DNA from: Promethearchaeota archaeon
GTDB lineage: Archaea > Asgardarchaeota > Lokiarchaeia > Sigynarchaeales > SOKP01
Direction of reading: 5' to 3'
NCBI GenBank assembly: GCA_014730295.1
Contig: WJIN01000323.1
Location: 1-26,495 of the forward strand
Length of the DNA: 26,495 nucleotides
Shown here: positions 1-8,262 of the stretch, piece by piece
Position numbering within the stretch: position 1 is the first letter of the stretch
Layout: each line of letters begins with the position of its first letter
The notes under the pieces: generated by a model
Told to the model about the DNA's origin: nothing
Databases searched by the model: none
Seen by the model: the letters and a program-made list of their open reading frames with translations, nothing else
Program-made: the position numbers and the translations under genes

Positions 1-440
1 AAGCACGACTTAGGTTAGCTCGCGTGTATGAAAAGATTGCCAATCAAAAACGTGATTGGTCTCATAAAACCACGCTTCAGCTTGCAAATACATTCGATGC
101 CGTTATTTTAGAAGACTTGAATATAAAAGGCATGCAACAATTCAATAGTGGTCTGTCAAAATCAGTAACCCTGGACTTTTCGCGGGATCAGTTTAAAACC
201 AGTTTAAATTACAAGCTTGAATGGCGCGGTAAGCACTATCAAGAAGTAGACCGCTTTTTTCCCTCAAGTCAGCTGTGCTCTGTCTGCGGATATAAACATG
301 AGAACTTAACTTTAAGCGAACGTGAATGGACGTGCCCCGAATGTGGCACTCATCATCATCGAGATAAAAACGCGTTTGCTAATATTAAGAAAGAAGGAAA
401 ACGCCTTTTAAAAGAGAGAGGCATCACAGTCATTTCATGA
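1..440 (+). CDS. tnpB: TnpB RNA-guided nuclease, C-terminal part (5' end outside window)
   Basis: TnpB is the RNA-guided DNA endonuclease of IS200/IS605 elements and the ancestor of Cas12. The frame is open from position 3 and about 145 residues are visible, so the gene is cut by the window edge; the GTG at 24 is an internal codon, not a start. Seen in the sequence: the RuvC-II glutamate in VILEDLNIKGM, a four-cysteine zinc ribbon (CSVC then CPEC, about 20 residues apart), and the RuvC-III motif HRDKNAFANI with its aspartate. The stop TGA is at 438-440. All catalytic motifs expected in this part are intact, so the nuclease could be active, but the RuvC-I aspartate is not in view. The 3' end probably overlaps the start of the guide RNA. 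Confidence 0.93.
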   Translation, partial: ARLRLARVYEKIANQKRDWSHKTTLQLANTFDAVILEDLNIKGMQQFNSGLSKSVTLDFSRDQFKTSLNYKLEWRGKHYQEVDRFFPSSQLCSVCGYKHENLTLSEREWTCPECGTHHHRDKNAFANIKKEGKRLLKERGITVIS

Positions 441-550
441 CCTACCGTAGGGACTACGGGAAGTTACGCTTGTGGAGATCGTGTAAGACGCCATTTAGGC
501 GCAGTGGTCAAGGAAGCAAGAATCCAGCTCTTTTAGGTGCTGGTAGTTCA
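441..550 (+). ncRNA. Candidate TnpB guide (omega) RNA
   Basis: In IS605-type elements the RNA that guides TnpB is read from the tnpB 3' end through the right end of the element, and its guide is the host DNA just beyond. Here the tail after tnpB holds three hairpins in a row: CCGTAG-GGA-CTACGG (445-459, perfect 6-bp stem), CGCC-ATTTA-GGCG (489-501), and an imperfect stem CCAGC...GCTGG (524-543) followed by GGTAGTTCA at the element end. If the end is at about 550, the guide would begin with AATCTATTACC in the flanking DNA. The 5' boundary is unknown and may lie inside tnpB. The role is inferred from position and fold; no expression evidence is visible. Confidence 0.5.
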
Positions 551-568
551 AATCTATTACCAATATTA

Positions 569-3103
569 TTAGCCTATTTTTTCCAGCATTTCTGTTAGTA
601 GTTGTGGAATTTCCATAATATTCATAATGTGAACGATTTCTCCCTGGGTGGTTTCTAGTATCCATTTTGCATAATTTTTAGAGTATGAACGCGTATTAAC
701 ACCCAAAAGAAATTGGACCCTTTGATTGACATATTCTTCCAGTTCTTTCTTAATCATTTCCTCACCTTCTGCAAATTGACAATCCGTTAGCAAAAAGCAA
801 ATTTTCCGTTCTGTACGGGTTTTTTCTAATTCTTTTGCACCCCATTCTAGCGCTGCTTGGACTTGAGTTCCGCCCCTTGCTTTTAGATCAAGTAATTCGT
901 TTGCCACATTTTCCAAATCGCGCGTATCTCCGAATTCTTTTACTATGTGAGTATTTGATTCAAAAAAGCAGATTGCTACCTCATCTGCTCGTAAACTACC
1001 AATTAACACCATAACGGCTATTGAGCATGCTGCAAGCTTCATCCCTCCCATAGATCCCGAAATATCAAGTAAAAAACAAATTGACACTCTTCCTTTTTCA
1101 GTTCTACTGACAAGAAGATCTTCAGAGGTAATCATCTCTGCTGATTTCCCTTGCATTATTATATTTTCGATTGTTGCATCAATATCAATCAAATCTATAT
1201 CATCACCAATAATAAAAGGACGCAGTTGTGTTGTTGGAATAAGCCCTTTCTCTCCGGATCCTCGTTGATTTGATATAATGTTCATCGCAATTTTAATTAA
1301 CGCATCCTTACATAGATTTTTAACGAAATCCTTCAAATGACTTGGAACTCTATTTCGATGATAAAACCATTGTAGTAGCAGATTTTCCCCCGGACCAGCA
1401 CTTAAAGATTCTGCGACTTTTCTTTGGGCATTTTTTCCGATTTTTCCTGCTGAATTAAACGCTGTTCCCATATTATAATGAGATAAAGCGCCCATACCTT
1501 GATAATTATTGGATTTATAAGCTAGCTGCATAAGCTCATCCATTTGCACGGCGTTTAGCTTGATTTTTTCTATTATTTTAGTAAGTCTTTCAAAATTACC
1601 TATATTTTGTTCATACATAGCTTTTAATAGCTTATAATTTCCACCAAAAATTTCTATAATCGTCTCTTCTTTAATCCCCAATGCTTTCCCAATGATAACT
1701 GCCTTTGATTGATCAATTGGAACCACACTAGAAACCATAGATTTGAGCACGTTTTTAAATTGGTCTTTTTCATGAGTTGCGTTTAATGCTTCCATACCTA
1801 CTTTTTTCGCATTTTCTATAAATGAATCGTAACATGATGCGAACTTAGCCTCTGTTGAAAGATTCATCAATTCAATTGCCAAATCTGCCAGATCATAACT
1901 AGCATGTCCATTATTATTTAGAAAATCGTTTACTTGTTGATTAACATATTGGTCTAGCATAATACTCCATTCGGGAACATCTGTTTGTGCTTGGTAAAGC
2001 TCTGAAAGAGAGGGAGACGGTTTATGTTTTGCCCATTCTTTAAACAATTCATTTGTTAACTTTGAATCGAACTTATTATCTAAGCCGCGAGAAATGTCAA
2101 AAGAAGTATAAGGATCTTTATTGATGCTATTAGAAATGACCTTATCATGGTTAAATGGAGGGATATAATTCAAGACATCGGAAATTTCATATAAATCCAT
2201 AATATTATCCACCCTGTCAACCAATTGATTTGCTAGGTTCTCTATGTCTTTTATTTGCATACCAACGTCCTTAAGATAATTTAATGCTCTTGCGCTTGTT
2301 CCCACTTCACTATTGCTCATTACGTTTTGGAGAGACGTTTTAAATTGACTATCATTCATTAAATATTGTGCCGTGAGAGTTATCCAAGGCGTTTTAGATT
2401 GCTCTAAGATGTCTTCCCCCCAATCCAGATTTATTGCTGATTCTATATCTTTGGGAGAGAGGTCATTGATATCTCTTAAAATAGATTGATGGCAATTGTT
2501 TTTTAAAGTTTTTAAATCCCGTATTCCTTGTTCTAAAATATATTTATAATCAGACCGTTGTTCAATAATATCTATTAAACTTTTATACGGCTCATCATTT
2601 AATTCTGCGTGATTATAAAGATCGTCAACAAAATCCATAAGTCCTGTAAATTCCTCCATTGCCTGTTCAATTAGCGCTTCTGTATCTAAACTGCCTATAT
2701 CAAGTTCTGTGTCGAAAACATCTAGCAGCTCATCCATAAAGTCTGATTTTTCATCAGAAGAACCCATGGGAAGCGAGTTTTTTTGCTTTTCTGTCTTTGA
2801 AGCTTTTTTATTTTCAAAAATAATATTAAACGCGATTTCTTGAGCAATGGACTGGTCTTCAATGGGGGTGGTTATAACTGCCGCCCTAATAAAATCGTCT
2901 GGAATAAGATTCAGTTTACGATAATATATGGCTGTAATAAGTTTGGGAATTGCAATAGCTTGACGAGTACTTGGCATATTTTGCAATCTTGCTTTATTTC
3001 TTCTCATTATATAGATGAATTCAATTGCAAATGATATTGGAGTCCAATCTAATATCTTATTATTGGCATAATCTCCAATATTTCCATTGTCAATTTTTTT
3101 CAT
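569..3103 (-). CDS. VWA-domain protein, partner of MoxR ATPase
   Basis: An 844-residue protein with a C-terminal von Willebrand A domain (about 673-844). The metal-ion-dependent adhesion site is complete: DISGS starting at D680, a threonine in RGGT (T746) and an aspartate in LLTDC (D774). The first 670 residues are mostly charged and helical, with no signal peptide or membrane segment, so the protein is probably cytoplasmic. Near the N-terminus (about 44-80) the stretch PSTRQAIAIPKL followed by a helix and DDFIRAA resembles the helical lid of MoxR-type ATPases; the MoxR encoded just upstream has a similar PSLRTSIGLARF. VWA proteins paired with MoxR ATPases usually act as adaptors that bring targets to a remodelling ATPase. 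It is the last gene of the minus-strand array, 47 bases after the MoxR gene. The VWA call is secure; the target is unknown. Confidence 0.88.
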   Translation of the reverse strand: MKKIDNGNIGDYANNKILDWTPISFAIEFIYIMRRNKARLQNMPSTRQAIAIPKLITAIYYRKLNLIPDDFIRAAVITTPIEDQSIAQEIAFNIIFENKKASKTEKQKNSLPMGSSDEKSDFMDELLDVFDTELDIGSLDTEALIEQAMEEFTGLMDFVDDLYNHAELNDEPYKSLIDIIEQRSDYKYILEQGIRDLKTLKNNCHQSILRDINDLSPKDIESAINLDWGEDILEQSKTPWITLTAQYLMNDSQFKTSLQNVMSNSEVGTSARALNYLKDVGMQIKDIENLANQLVDRVDNIMDLYEISDVLNYIPPFNHDKVISNSINKDPYTSFDISRGLDNKFDSKLTNELFKEWAKHKPSPSLSELYQAQTDVPEWSIMLDQYVNQQVNDFLNNNGHASYDLADLAIELMNLSTEAKFASCYDSFIENAKKVGMEALNATHEKDQFKNVLKSMVSSVVPIDQSKAVIIGKALGIKEETIIEIFGGNYKLLKAMYEQNIGNFERLTKIIEKIKLNAVQMDELMQLAYKSNNYQGMGALSHYNMGTAFNSAGKIGKNAQRKVAESLSAGPGENLLLQWFYHRNRVPSHLKDFVKNLCKDALIKIAMNIISNQRGSGEKGLIPTTQLRPFIIGDDIDLIDIDATIENIIMQGKSAEMITSEDLLVSRTEKGRVSICFLLDISGSMGGMKLAACSIAVMVLIGSLRADEVAICFFESNTHIVKEFGDTRDLENVANELLDLKARGGTQVQAALEWGAKELEKTRTERKICFLLTDCQFAEGEEMIKKELEEYVNQRVQFLLGVNTRSYSKNYAKWILETTQGEIVHIMNIMEIPQLLTEMLEKIG

Positions 3104-3150
3104 TGAAACTAATTCTCCCTCTTCGTTTATTTTCGAGAAACAATTATTAC

Positions 3151-4074
3151 CTAACTAACACCAACTACTTTTGTTAAAATTTTCTTAATAAATTGATCTT
3201 TACTTCTACCAGGTCTCAATTCTAATGAATCTTGGAGAATTAATCTAGCTGATTCAGCAATCAATTTATTATCGACTCTCGTATTAAGTCTTTGCGCTCT
3301 CTGAGACACAAATCGGGCAAGTCCAATACTCGTTCGTAGACTCGGAGGACGTTCTACCACAGGGTCATTCCTACATTGAACCATTAATTCTATAATCTTT
3401 TCTTGGGTTAAGGCTGAAAGTTTATACTCTGGACAATTTGAGACCATAATTTTTTGTTCTAATGATTTAGGAGGATAACCTAAATGTATCCAGACTTTGA
3501 TTCTGTCCTTTATTGCTGATGGTAATGTCCTTGTTCCTTTTAATTCCGTGGGATTCATAGCAGCAATAACATAAAATTCGTCTTTTGCTCTCAACCAAGT
3601 TTTTAGTTGCGGAATGTATAGACGTCGTTCTTCCATCGCATCTAACATGCTGTTTAAAACATATTCATCACCCCTGTTCAATTCATTCGCAAGAAAAATT
3701 CCTCCTTTTAATGCTGCTAAAGAAAAGGGTCCCGGGATATATGAATCTGGAGAGAACCCAAATTTAAAAACCAGTGTAGGATCAAAAGATCCAATAAGGG
3801 TTGATGGTCTAACTAAATCGCTAAAGGTTACCCAATGAAATTCTCTATTCATATCATATGCGAACTTACGACAAAGTGCTGTTTTTCCGCATCCAACCGG
3901 TCCAACCAATCCCACAAACAATCCTGCGTTGTAGGCGTCCATCATGGCTTCATAAGCATATTTGTATTGTCCTTCTAAAACCAATTTGATTTCCTCTCGA
4001 ATATCCTCAATCTTGCTTTCATCTATTAGTTTTGAAAATTCTGTTATTTCTGATTTTGCCATTTTAATTTTCAC
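3151..4074 (-). CDS. MoxR-family AAA+ ATPase
   Basis: A 307-residue AAA+ ATPase of the MoxR group, which remodel or activate protein complexes together with VWA partners. Seen: Walker A GPVGCGKT at 58-65; Walker B IFLANE at 126-131, where the acidic pair is reduced to N-E as in many MoxR proteins; sensor 1 asparagine in AAMNP (N174); an arginine-finger-like DRI at 190-192; and a C-terminal helical lid with PPSLRTS. The segment GSFDPT before Walker B and the ERR/LPSAIKDR segments are typical of MoxR. It lies 47 bases upstream of the VWA gene and downstream of the unknown 166-residue gene, same strand. A second methionine at residue 5 is an alternative start. The family call is firm; the substrate is not known. 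Confidence 0.92.
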   Translation of the reverse strand: MKIKMAKSEITEFSKLIDESKIEDIREEIKLVLEGQYKYAYEAMMDAYNAGLFVGLVGPVGCGKTALCRKFAYDMNREFHWVTFSDLVRPSTLIGSFDPTLVFKFGFSPDSYIPGPFSLAALKGGIFLANELNRGDEYVLNSMLDAMEERRLYIPQLKTWLRAKDEFYVIAAMNPTELKGTRTLPSAIKDRIKVWIHLGYPPKSLEQKIMVSNCPEYKLSALTQEKIIELMVQCRNDPVVERPPSLRTSIGLARFVSQRAQRLNTRVDNKLIAESARLILQDSLELRPGRSKDQFIKKILTKVVGVS

Positions 4075-4124
4075 TTAAATATTATATTTTTTAAAATCTT
4101 TATTTAATTTTTTATTAAAATCGA

Positions 4125-4625
4125 TTAATCGTTAAAAAATCTCTCTGTTGCTGTAGGCTGCACTACTATGGGTACTTCGTAGTTCAATTTCTTTATTGCT
4201 TTAACTATTTTTTCATATTCATCTTCCTCTAACACCTTCCTTCTGGAGTAATCTAATCTATCTATAATGAATTTACCAAAATAGGTATTTTTGAGGTCTT
4301 CAATATAATACTTTTTTCCCTTTTTTTCGACTTGAGAATTTTTCAATTCTTTTATCCGCTTTAATAATATCAGTTTAGCAAGTGGTTTCCACTTATTATC
4401 CTTTTTTAAAGCGTCAATTTCAAAATTTCGATGATTTATTACATCTTCTTTTACTAAATACGTAATTTCTTTCAGTAAATTAATAAAAAATTGTCTTTTG
4501 AAATTTTCAACTGAAGTTAAATGATTTAATTGATTATTTAGGTTCGTAAAAATTCTTTCAATTTCCACATGCTTTTGAACAGAGAAAAATCCGTAAAATT
4601 CGTCTTTAATTGCTTCAACAACCAT
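4125..4625 (-). CDS. Unknown 166-residue helical protein in the Rad50/MoxR array
   Basis: I do not recognise this protein. It has 166 residues, is rich in lysine, glutamate and isoleucine, and looks almost wholly helical, with no membrane segment, signal peptide or cysteine motif. Notable stretches are a basic LLKRIKELKN near the middle, YFGKFIIDRLDYSRRKVLEEDEY in the second half (quoted here as part of a longer helix around residues 114-137), and a more extended C-terminus VPIVVQP. It has an ATG start and sits 36 bases after the Rad50-like half gene and 50 bases before the MoxR gene, on the same strand. That setting suggests a small subunit or adaptor linking the Rad50-like half protein and the MoxR ATPase. 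This is inference from position alone. Confidence 0.7.
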   Translation of the reverse strand: MVVEAIKDEFYGFFSVQKHVEIERIFTNLNNQLNHLTSVENFKRQFFINLLKEITYLVKEDVINHRNFEIDALKKDNKWKPLAKLILLKRIKELKNSQVEKKGKKYYIEDLKNTYFGKFIIDRLDYSRRKVLEEDEYEKIVKAIKKLNYEVPIVVQPTATERFFND

Positions 4626-4661
4626 ATCATTTTGATTTATATCTTCTATTTTTCACACCTT

Positions 4662-5476
4662 TTATTTTTTTAATTCAATTCTGTTATCACATAAAATTTT
4701 ATCTACATCTTGATGAGTTATTAGGAGTACCTGAGTTTTCTCAGCAATTGAACAAATATTAGATAACAGACTTTCTCTTGTATAAGCGTCAATAAATTCC
4801 GTGGGTTCATCTATAAGCAAGAAGGGTGCTTGACTGATTAGCTCACTCAGAGAAAACTTATATGAGAGTCCTAAAAGTAATTTATATCCTCCGCCTTCAT
4901 AGACCCACGCCGGAAAAGATTCTACTATATCAACGCCTTTTGGAGTAATAGATAAACTATAATCTTCATTATCTATGTGAATCTTTTCAAATTCGTCTTC
5001 GGGTGATAAAAGTTGCTGATATTCCAAAATTTTCTCCTCTAATGCTGTTGAAACACCATCTCGTATAATTTGTTGAGTTTCCTTAAAAATATCTTGAAAA
5101 TTTCTATATTTTTCACTTAATTCTTTTTTTATCTTTAGAATAGAGATTTTTTTCTCATTATTAGCAATATTTCTGTCCAACCTTTTAATTTGTTCTTTAA
5201 TTTCCTCCAAATCATTAATTATTTGAAGCCGTTGATCTTCCAAATGTTTTAAATTCGATGATATTTCTGATAATTTTGAGATTATTAAATCATTGAAATG
5301 ATTCTGTAATTTTTTGGCCGAACTAAGCGTTTTATCTAGTTTAAAAATTTTTATTTGATCTATTAACTTTCTTAAAGATTGAGAGAAGGGCTCCTCTTTC
5401 TTTAAGAGACTAGAATACTTCTCAAGCTTATTGCCAGTTTATTGAGAATATTTGAAATATTAAATTGAAATTTCAT
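4662..5476 (-). CDS. Rad50/SMC-like C-terminal half protein with apparent one-base frameshift
   Basis: The intact part codes for a coiled coil and the C-lobe of an ABC-type ATPase of the Rad50/SMC class: a signature-like EGGGYK, Walker B PFLLIDEPTE, a D-loop-like FIDAY and a H-loop LLITHQD. There is no Walker A half. In the signature, the serine and glutamate of SGGE are replaced (GGGY). The frame is open up to a stop at 5439-5441 and the only start codon in it is a TTG at 5243, yet the 65 codons above that TTG also read as good coiled coil. In the next frame an ATG at 5476 gives MKFQFNISNILNK and would join smoothly if one A were added near 5438-5443 in AATAAACTGG, giving about 271 residues. 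This may be a sequencing indel, a real mutation or a programmed shift. It lies 63 bases after rad50. A degenerate paralogue of Rad50 or a regulatory half is the likeliest identity. Confidence 0.65.
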
Positions 5477-5539
5477 TTTGTTTAATCATTCTTTTTTTTG
5501 TCTTCTTTTGATATATTATAATTTAACATTTTTAAAATC

Positions 5540-8251
5540 TCAGATATTTGTTAAATAATTAACTTGAGTTCTTTCTTCATTATCTTTTGAGAGCTTTATC
5601 ACGTATTCGCTATGGCGTTTGAAGGAATCATCATGGGAAATGACAAATAGCTGGTTGAAACCTTCAATATTATTAATGTACTTACTAAGATTATTCCTGG
5701 CAATTTCGTCTAGGTTTGTGGTCGGCTCATCGAATATCGCAAATTTAGCCGTGGTTAATGTCTTTAAAATCGCCAGTCTTATTGCTAATGCAGCGGCCAT
5801 CTTCTCTCCTCCTGATAAACGAATAAATCTTTTGGTACTTCGCGACTTTCTAATCTCAATTTCATAATCCTTATTCCAAATAAGAGAAGTATTTTGATCT
5901 CCTCGAATATTGCGATAGATTTGACTAGCGTATCTATTAACTTTTTGAATTAATTCTAACCGTATTTTCGGCTTAAATTCCTTTAGCCAAGTTCTCATCT
6001 TACTTATAAATTTTTTTTCAGCTCTAAGTTTGAAATCTTGCTTTCTGAAATCTTCCAACTTTTCTTCTTTTAATTCTACCTTGGTAATATCTTCATTTAT
6101 TTCATCCAATCGTGCTTGTAGATTTCGCAAATTTTCATTAAATTTAATTATCAGTTTCTCATTCTCTTCACATTCTGTCTTAACTTTATGATATTCATCC
6201 TCATCAAATTCTGATTTTAATTTGGTTTTTTCTTGTAGTTTTTGCAAATGATGATTTTTCAACTCATCTAATTTGGTTTTTGATAATTTTAAATTCCCTT
6301 TTCTCTTTTCTAATTTTTTTGCTTCATTAATGTTCTTTTGGTATTTATTATAAGCGTCTTCTAATTCAATAATCTTCCCGCGGATTTTTCCCAATTGATT
6401 TGGTACTTCTTTATACTTCTTTATCTCGTTGGTGATATTTTCTTCCCGATTTTTTAATAGAGTTAATTCTTTTTTTAGTGGTCCTAATTTTTCTTGAAGA
6501 TCAGAAAGCTTCTTTGCATTTTCTTTATGAATTAAATATTCATCGTGATAAGGCTTTAGTATCTCTTTCTCAGACTCTAATTCTGTTCTCAACTTGACAA
6601 AATCTATTTTGTGAGAAATTTTTGATTTCAAATCAGAAATTTCAACGTTAATATTACTGATTTGTTTTTCAACCTCTTCACTCTTAGCTTTATTTTTTGT
6701 TAATTCATCGAGTTGGTTCTTAATATTGCTTTTGTCTCTTAGCTTATCATTAATTTCATTAAGCTTTAATTTTTTAGATTCCAATAATTTTTTTTTGTTT
6801 TTTATCTCTGTTTCGAAAATCCCTATATCAAAATCTCCCGCCTTAATATTTTTGCAGACTTGCTCTGTAAACGGACATAATTGATTTTTGACTTTATTTT
6901 GATTATTTTGAAAGAAAGAAAGATCATTTCTTATAATTGATATATCTAGCTTAATGCTTTCTCGATTTTTTTCAAACTTATCAAATTCTTCTAACTTTTT
7001 CTTTAATTTAGGTAAATCATTAGCTTTTTCCTGTAATTTTTGGAGTTTTTTGGTCAATTCTTTTAACTTCTCTTTGTTTCTTTTCAGTCTATCTTCTTCA
7101 GACTTAATTATGGTAATTTTTTCGTTTATTTCCTTAAGATCTTCATCTAAATGTATAAATTTTTGATATTTTGGCTCGGTTTCTCTGGTTTTTTCAACTG
7201 AAAATTTCGATTCATCAATTTTCTCTTCCAAATTACCAAGAGTATTAAAAATTGATTGATATTTTCGATTTTCTTCATTCAGTTTTTCTTTTAATTCATT
7301 TAATTTCTCATTTTTAGCGATTAAATCATTTCTTAAGTTTGACAAATTTATAAATTCACTATAAGCTTGTTTTGTATTTAGGCAAATTTTATTCGCATAA
7401 ATGGATTCATCCAATTGCTTTTGGAGATTATCGTAGGATTGCTTAGCATTTTTTCTTTCAATCTCTAATTGTTTACAATTATTCTCAATCTCCTCTAACA
7501 TATCTTTTAATTCATTAAGTTGGTGTAATTTTTTTTCTTTCTTTTCCTTAATCTTTTGACATTTATGCATTTCTGAGGAAATTTTAGCTATATCTTCAGT
7601 AAGGTTATTTTTTGAGGAGATTAAATTCTCTTTATTTTTAGTCTCTCCAATTAAACCGCTAATCCTATTTTGAACCTCGACGATTTCATCTCTGTATTTT
7701 CGATTTATTACACCCAAATTTTCCCAATATTTCTCATATATGTCCAATTGGAAAATTTCATCGAAATATTCTTTTCTTTCTTTTGGACTTCGTAAAAATA
7801 TATTTACAATCATTCCTTGAGGAATACCTATCGCGGTATTAAAAAGGGTTTCAAGATTAATATCAAATTTAACGCCAAGCTGTTTTTTAATCCACGAGCG
7901 AAATTTAGAAATCGTGTCTATTGGAGGAGAGAGCGGTTTCCCATTATGTTCACATACTTCAATTTCAGTTCTTCCAATATCTCGTGTAATTTTATATATC
8001 TTTTTATCTGCTCCATTTATCCACACTCGTGCCGTGCCATATTGGGGGTGGTCGTTTTCAAGATCTCTCACATAATCTGCTTGATAGGTCTTAGATTTAA
8101 GGAAATCAAACAAGACGAATCCAATCATTTCCAGAACTGTTGATTTTCCCGCTCCGTTATTTCCATAAAGTATATTCAATCCCTCTTTAAATGAAATGGC
8201 GGTTTTTTTATGTGTTTTTACATTTTCAATTTCTATTTTTTTAATAAACAT
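5540..8251 (-). CDS. rad50: Rad50 DNA double-strand-break repair ATPase
   Basis: A 903-residue ABC/SMC-type ATPase that with Mre11 binds, tethers and resects DNA ends. Seen in order: Walker A GNNGAGKST (30-38), Q-loop in IGIPQGMIV (141-149), long charged coiled coils (about 180-450 and 480-760), an apex with CPFTEQVC (C459, C466), then signature LSGGEK (812-817), Walker B FAIFDEP (about 837-843), D-loop NLDE and H-loop ISHDD (H873). The apex is odd: the usual Rad50 zinc hook is CxxC, while here six residues separate the cysteines. A strong GAGGAGG ribosome binding site lies over the mre11 stop codon, 11 bases upstream, so the two genes are probably translationally coupled. The SbcC/Rad50 call is firm; how the apex binds metal is open. 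Confidence 0.95.
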   Translation of the reverse strand: MFIKKIEIENVKTHKKTAISFKEGLNILYGNNGAGKSTVLEMIGFVLFDFLKSKTYQADYVRDLENDHPQYGTARVWINGADKKIYKITRDIGRTEIEVCEHNGKPLSPPIDTISKFRSWIKKQLGVKFDINLETLFNTAIGIPQGMIVNIFLRSPKERKEYFDEIFQLDIYEKYWENLGVINRKYRDEIVEVQNRISGLIGETKNKENLISSKNNLTEDIAKISSEMHKCQKIKEKKEKKLHQLNELKDMLEEIENNCKQLEIERKNAKQSYDNLQKQLDESIYANKICLNTKQAYSEFINLSNLRNDLIAKNEKLNELKEKLNEENRKYQSIFNTLGNLEEKIDESKFSVEKTRETEPKYQKFIHLDEDLKEINEKITIIKSEEDRLKRNKEKLKELTKKLQKLQEKANDLPKLKKKLEEFDKFEKNRESIKLDISIIRNDLSFFQNNQNKVKNQLCPFTEQVCKNIKAGDFDIGIFETEIKNKKKLLESKKLKLNEINDKLRDKSNIKNQLDELTKNKAKSEEVEKQISNINVEISDLKSKISHKIDFVKLRTELESEKEILKPYHDEYLIHKENAKKLSDLQEKLGPLKKELTLLKNREENITNEIKKYKEVPNQLGKIRGKIIELEDAYNKYQKNINEAKKLEKRKGNLKLSKTKLDELKNHHLQKLQEKTKLKSEFDEDEYHKVKTECEENEKLIIKFNENLRNLQARLDEINEDITKVELKEEKLEDFRKQDFKLRAEKKFISKMRTWLKEFKPKIRLELIQKVNRYASQIYRNIRGDQNTSLIWNKDYEIEIRKSRSTKRFIRLSGGEKMAAALAIRLAILKTLTTAKFAIFDEPTTNLDEIARNNLSKYINNIEGFNQLFVISHDDSFKRHSEYVIKLSKDNEERTQVNYLTNI

Positions 8252-8262
8252 TTATTTCCTCC

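Larger units (their letters stand above)
1..550 (+). mobile_element. IS200/IS605-family element, right-hand part only
   Basis: The window opens inside an insertion sequence of the IS200/IS605 group. What is visible is the 3' part of tnpB followed by about 110 bases of hairpin-rich non-coding DNA ending near position 550 in the sequence GGTAGTTCA, which resembles the right ends of this group. No terminal inverted repeats are expected in this family. The left end and any tnpA lie outside the window. The element ends 19 bases after the stop codon of the neighbouring VWA gene, so it inserted just downstream of that operon without breaking it, perhaps separating it from its original terminator. 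The exact right boundary is inferred from the hairpin and from family resemblance. Confidence 0.75.
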
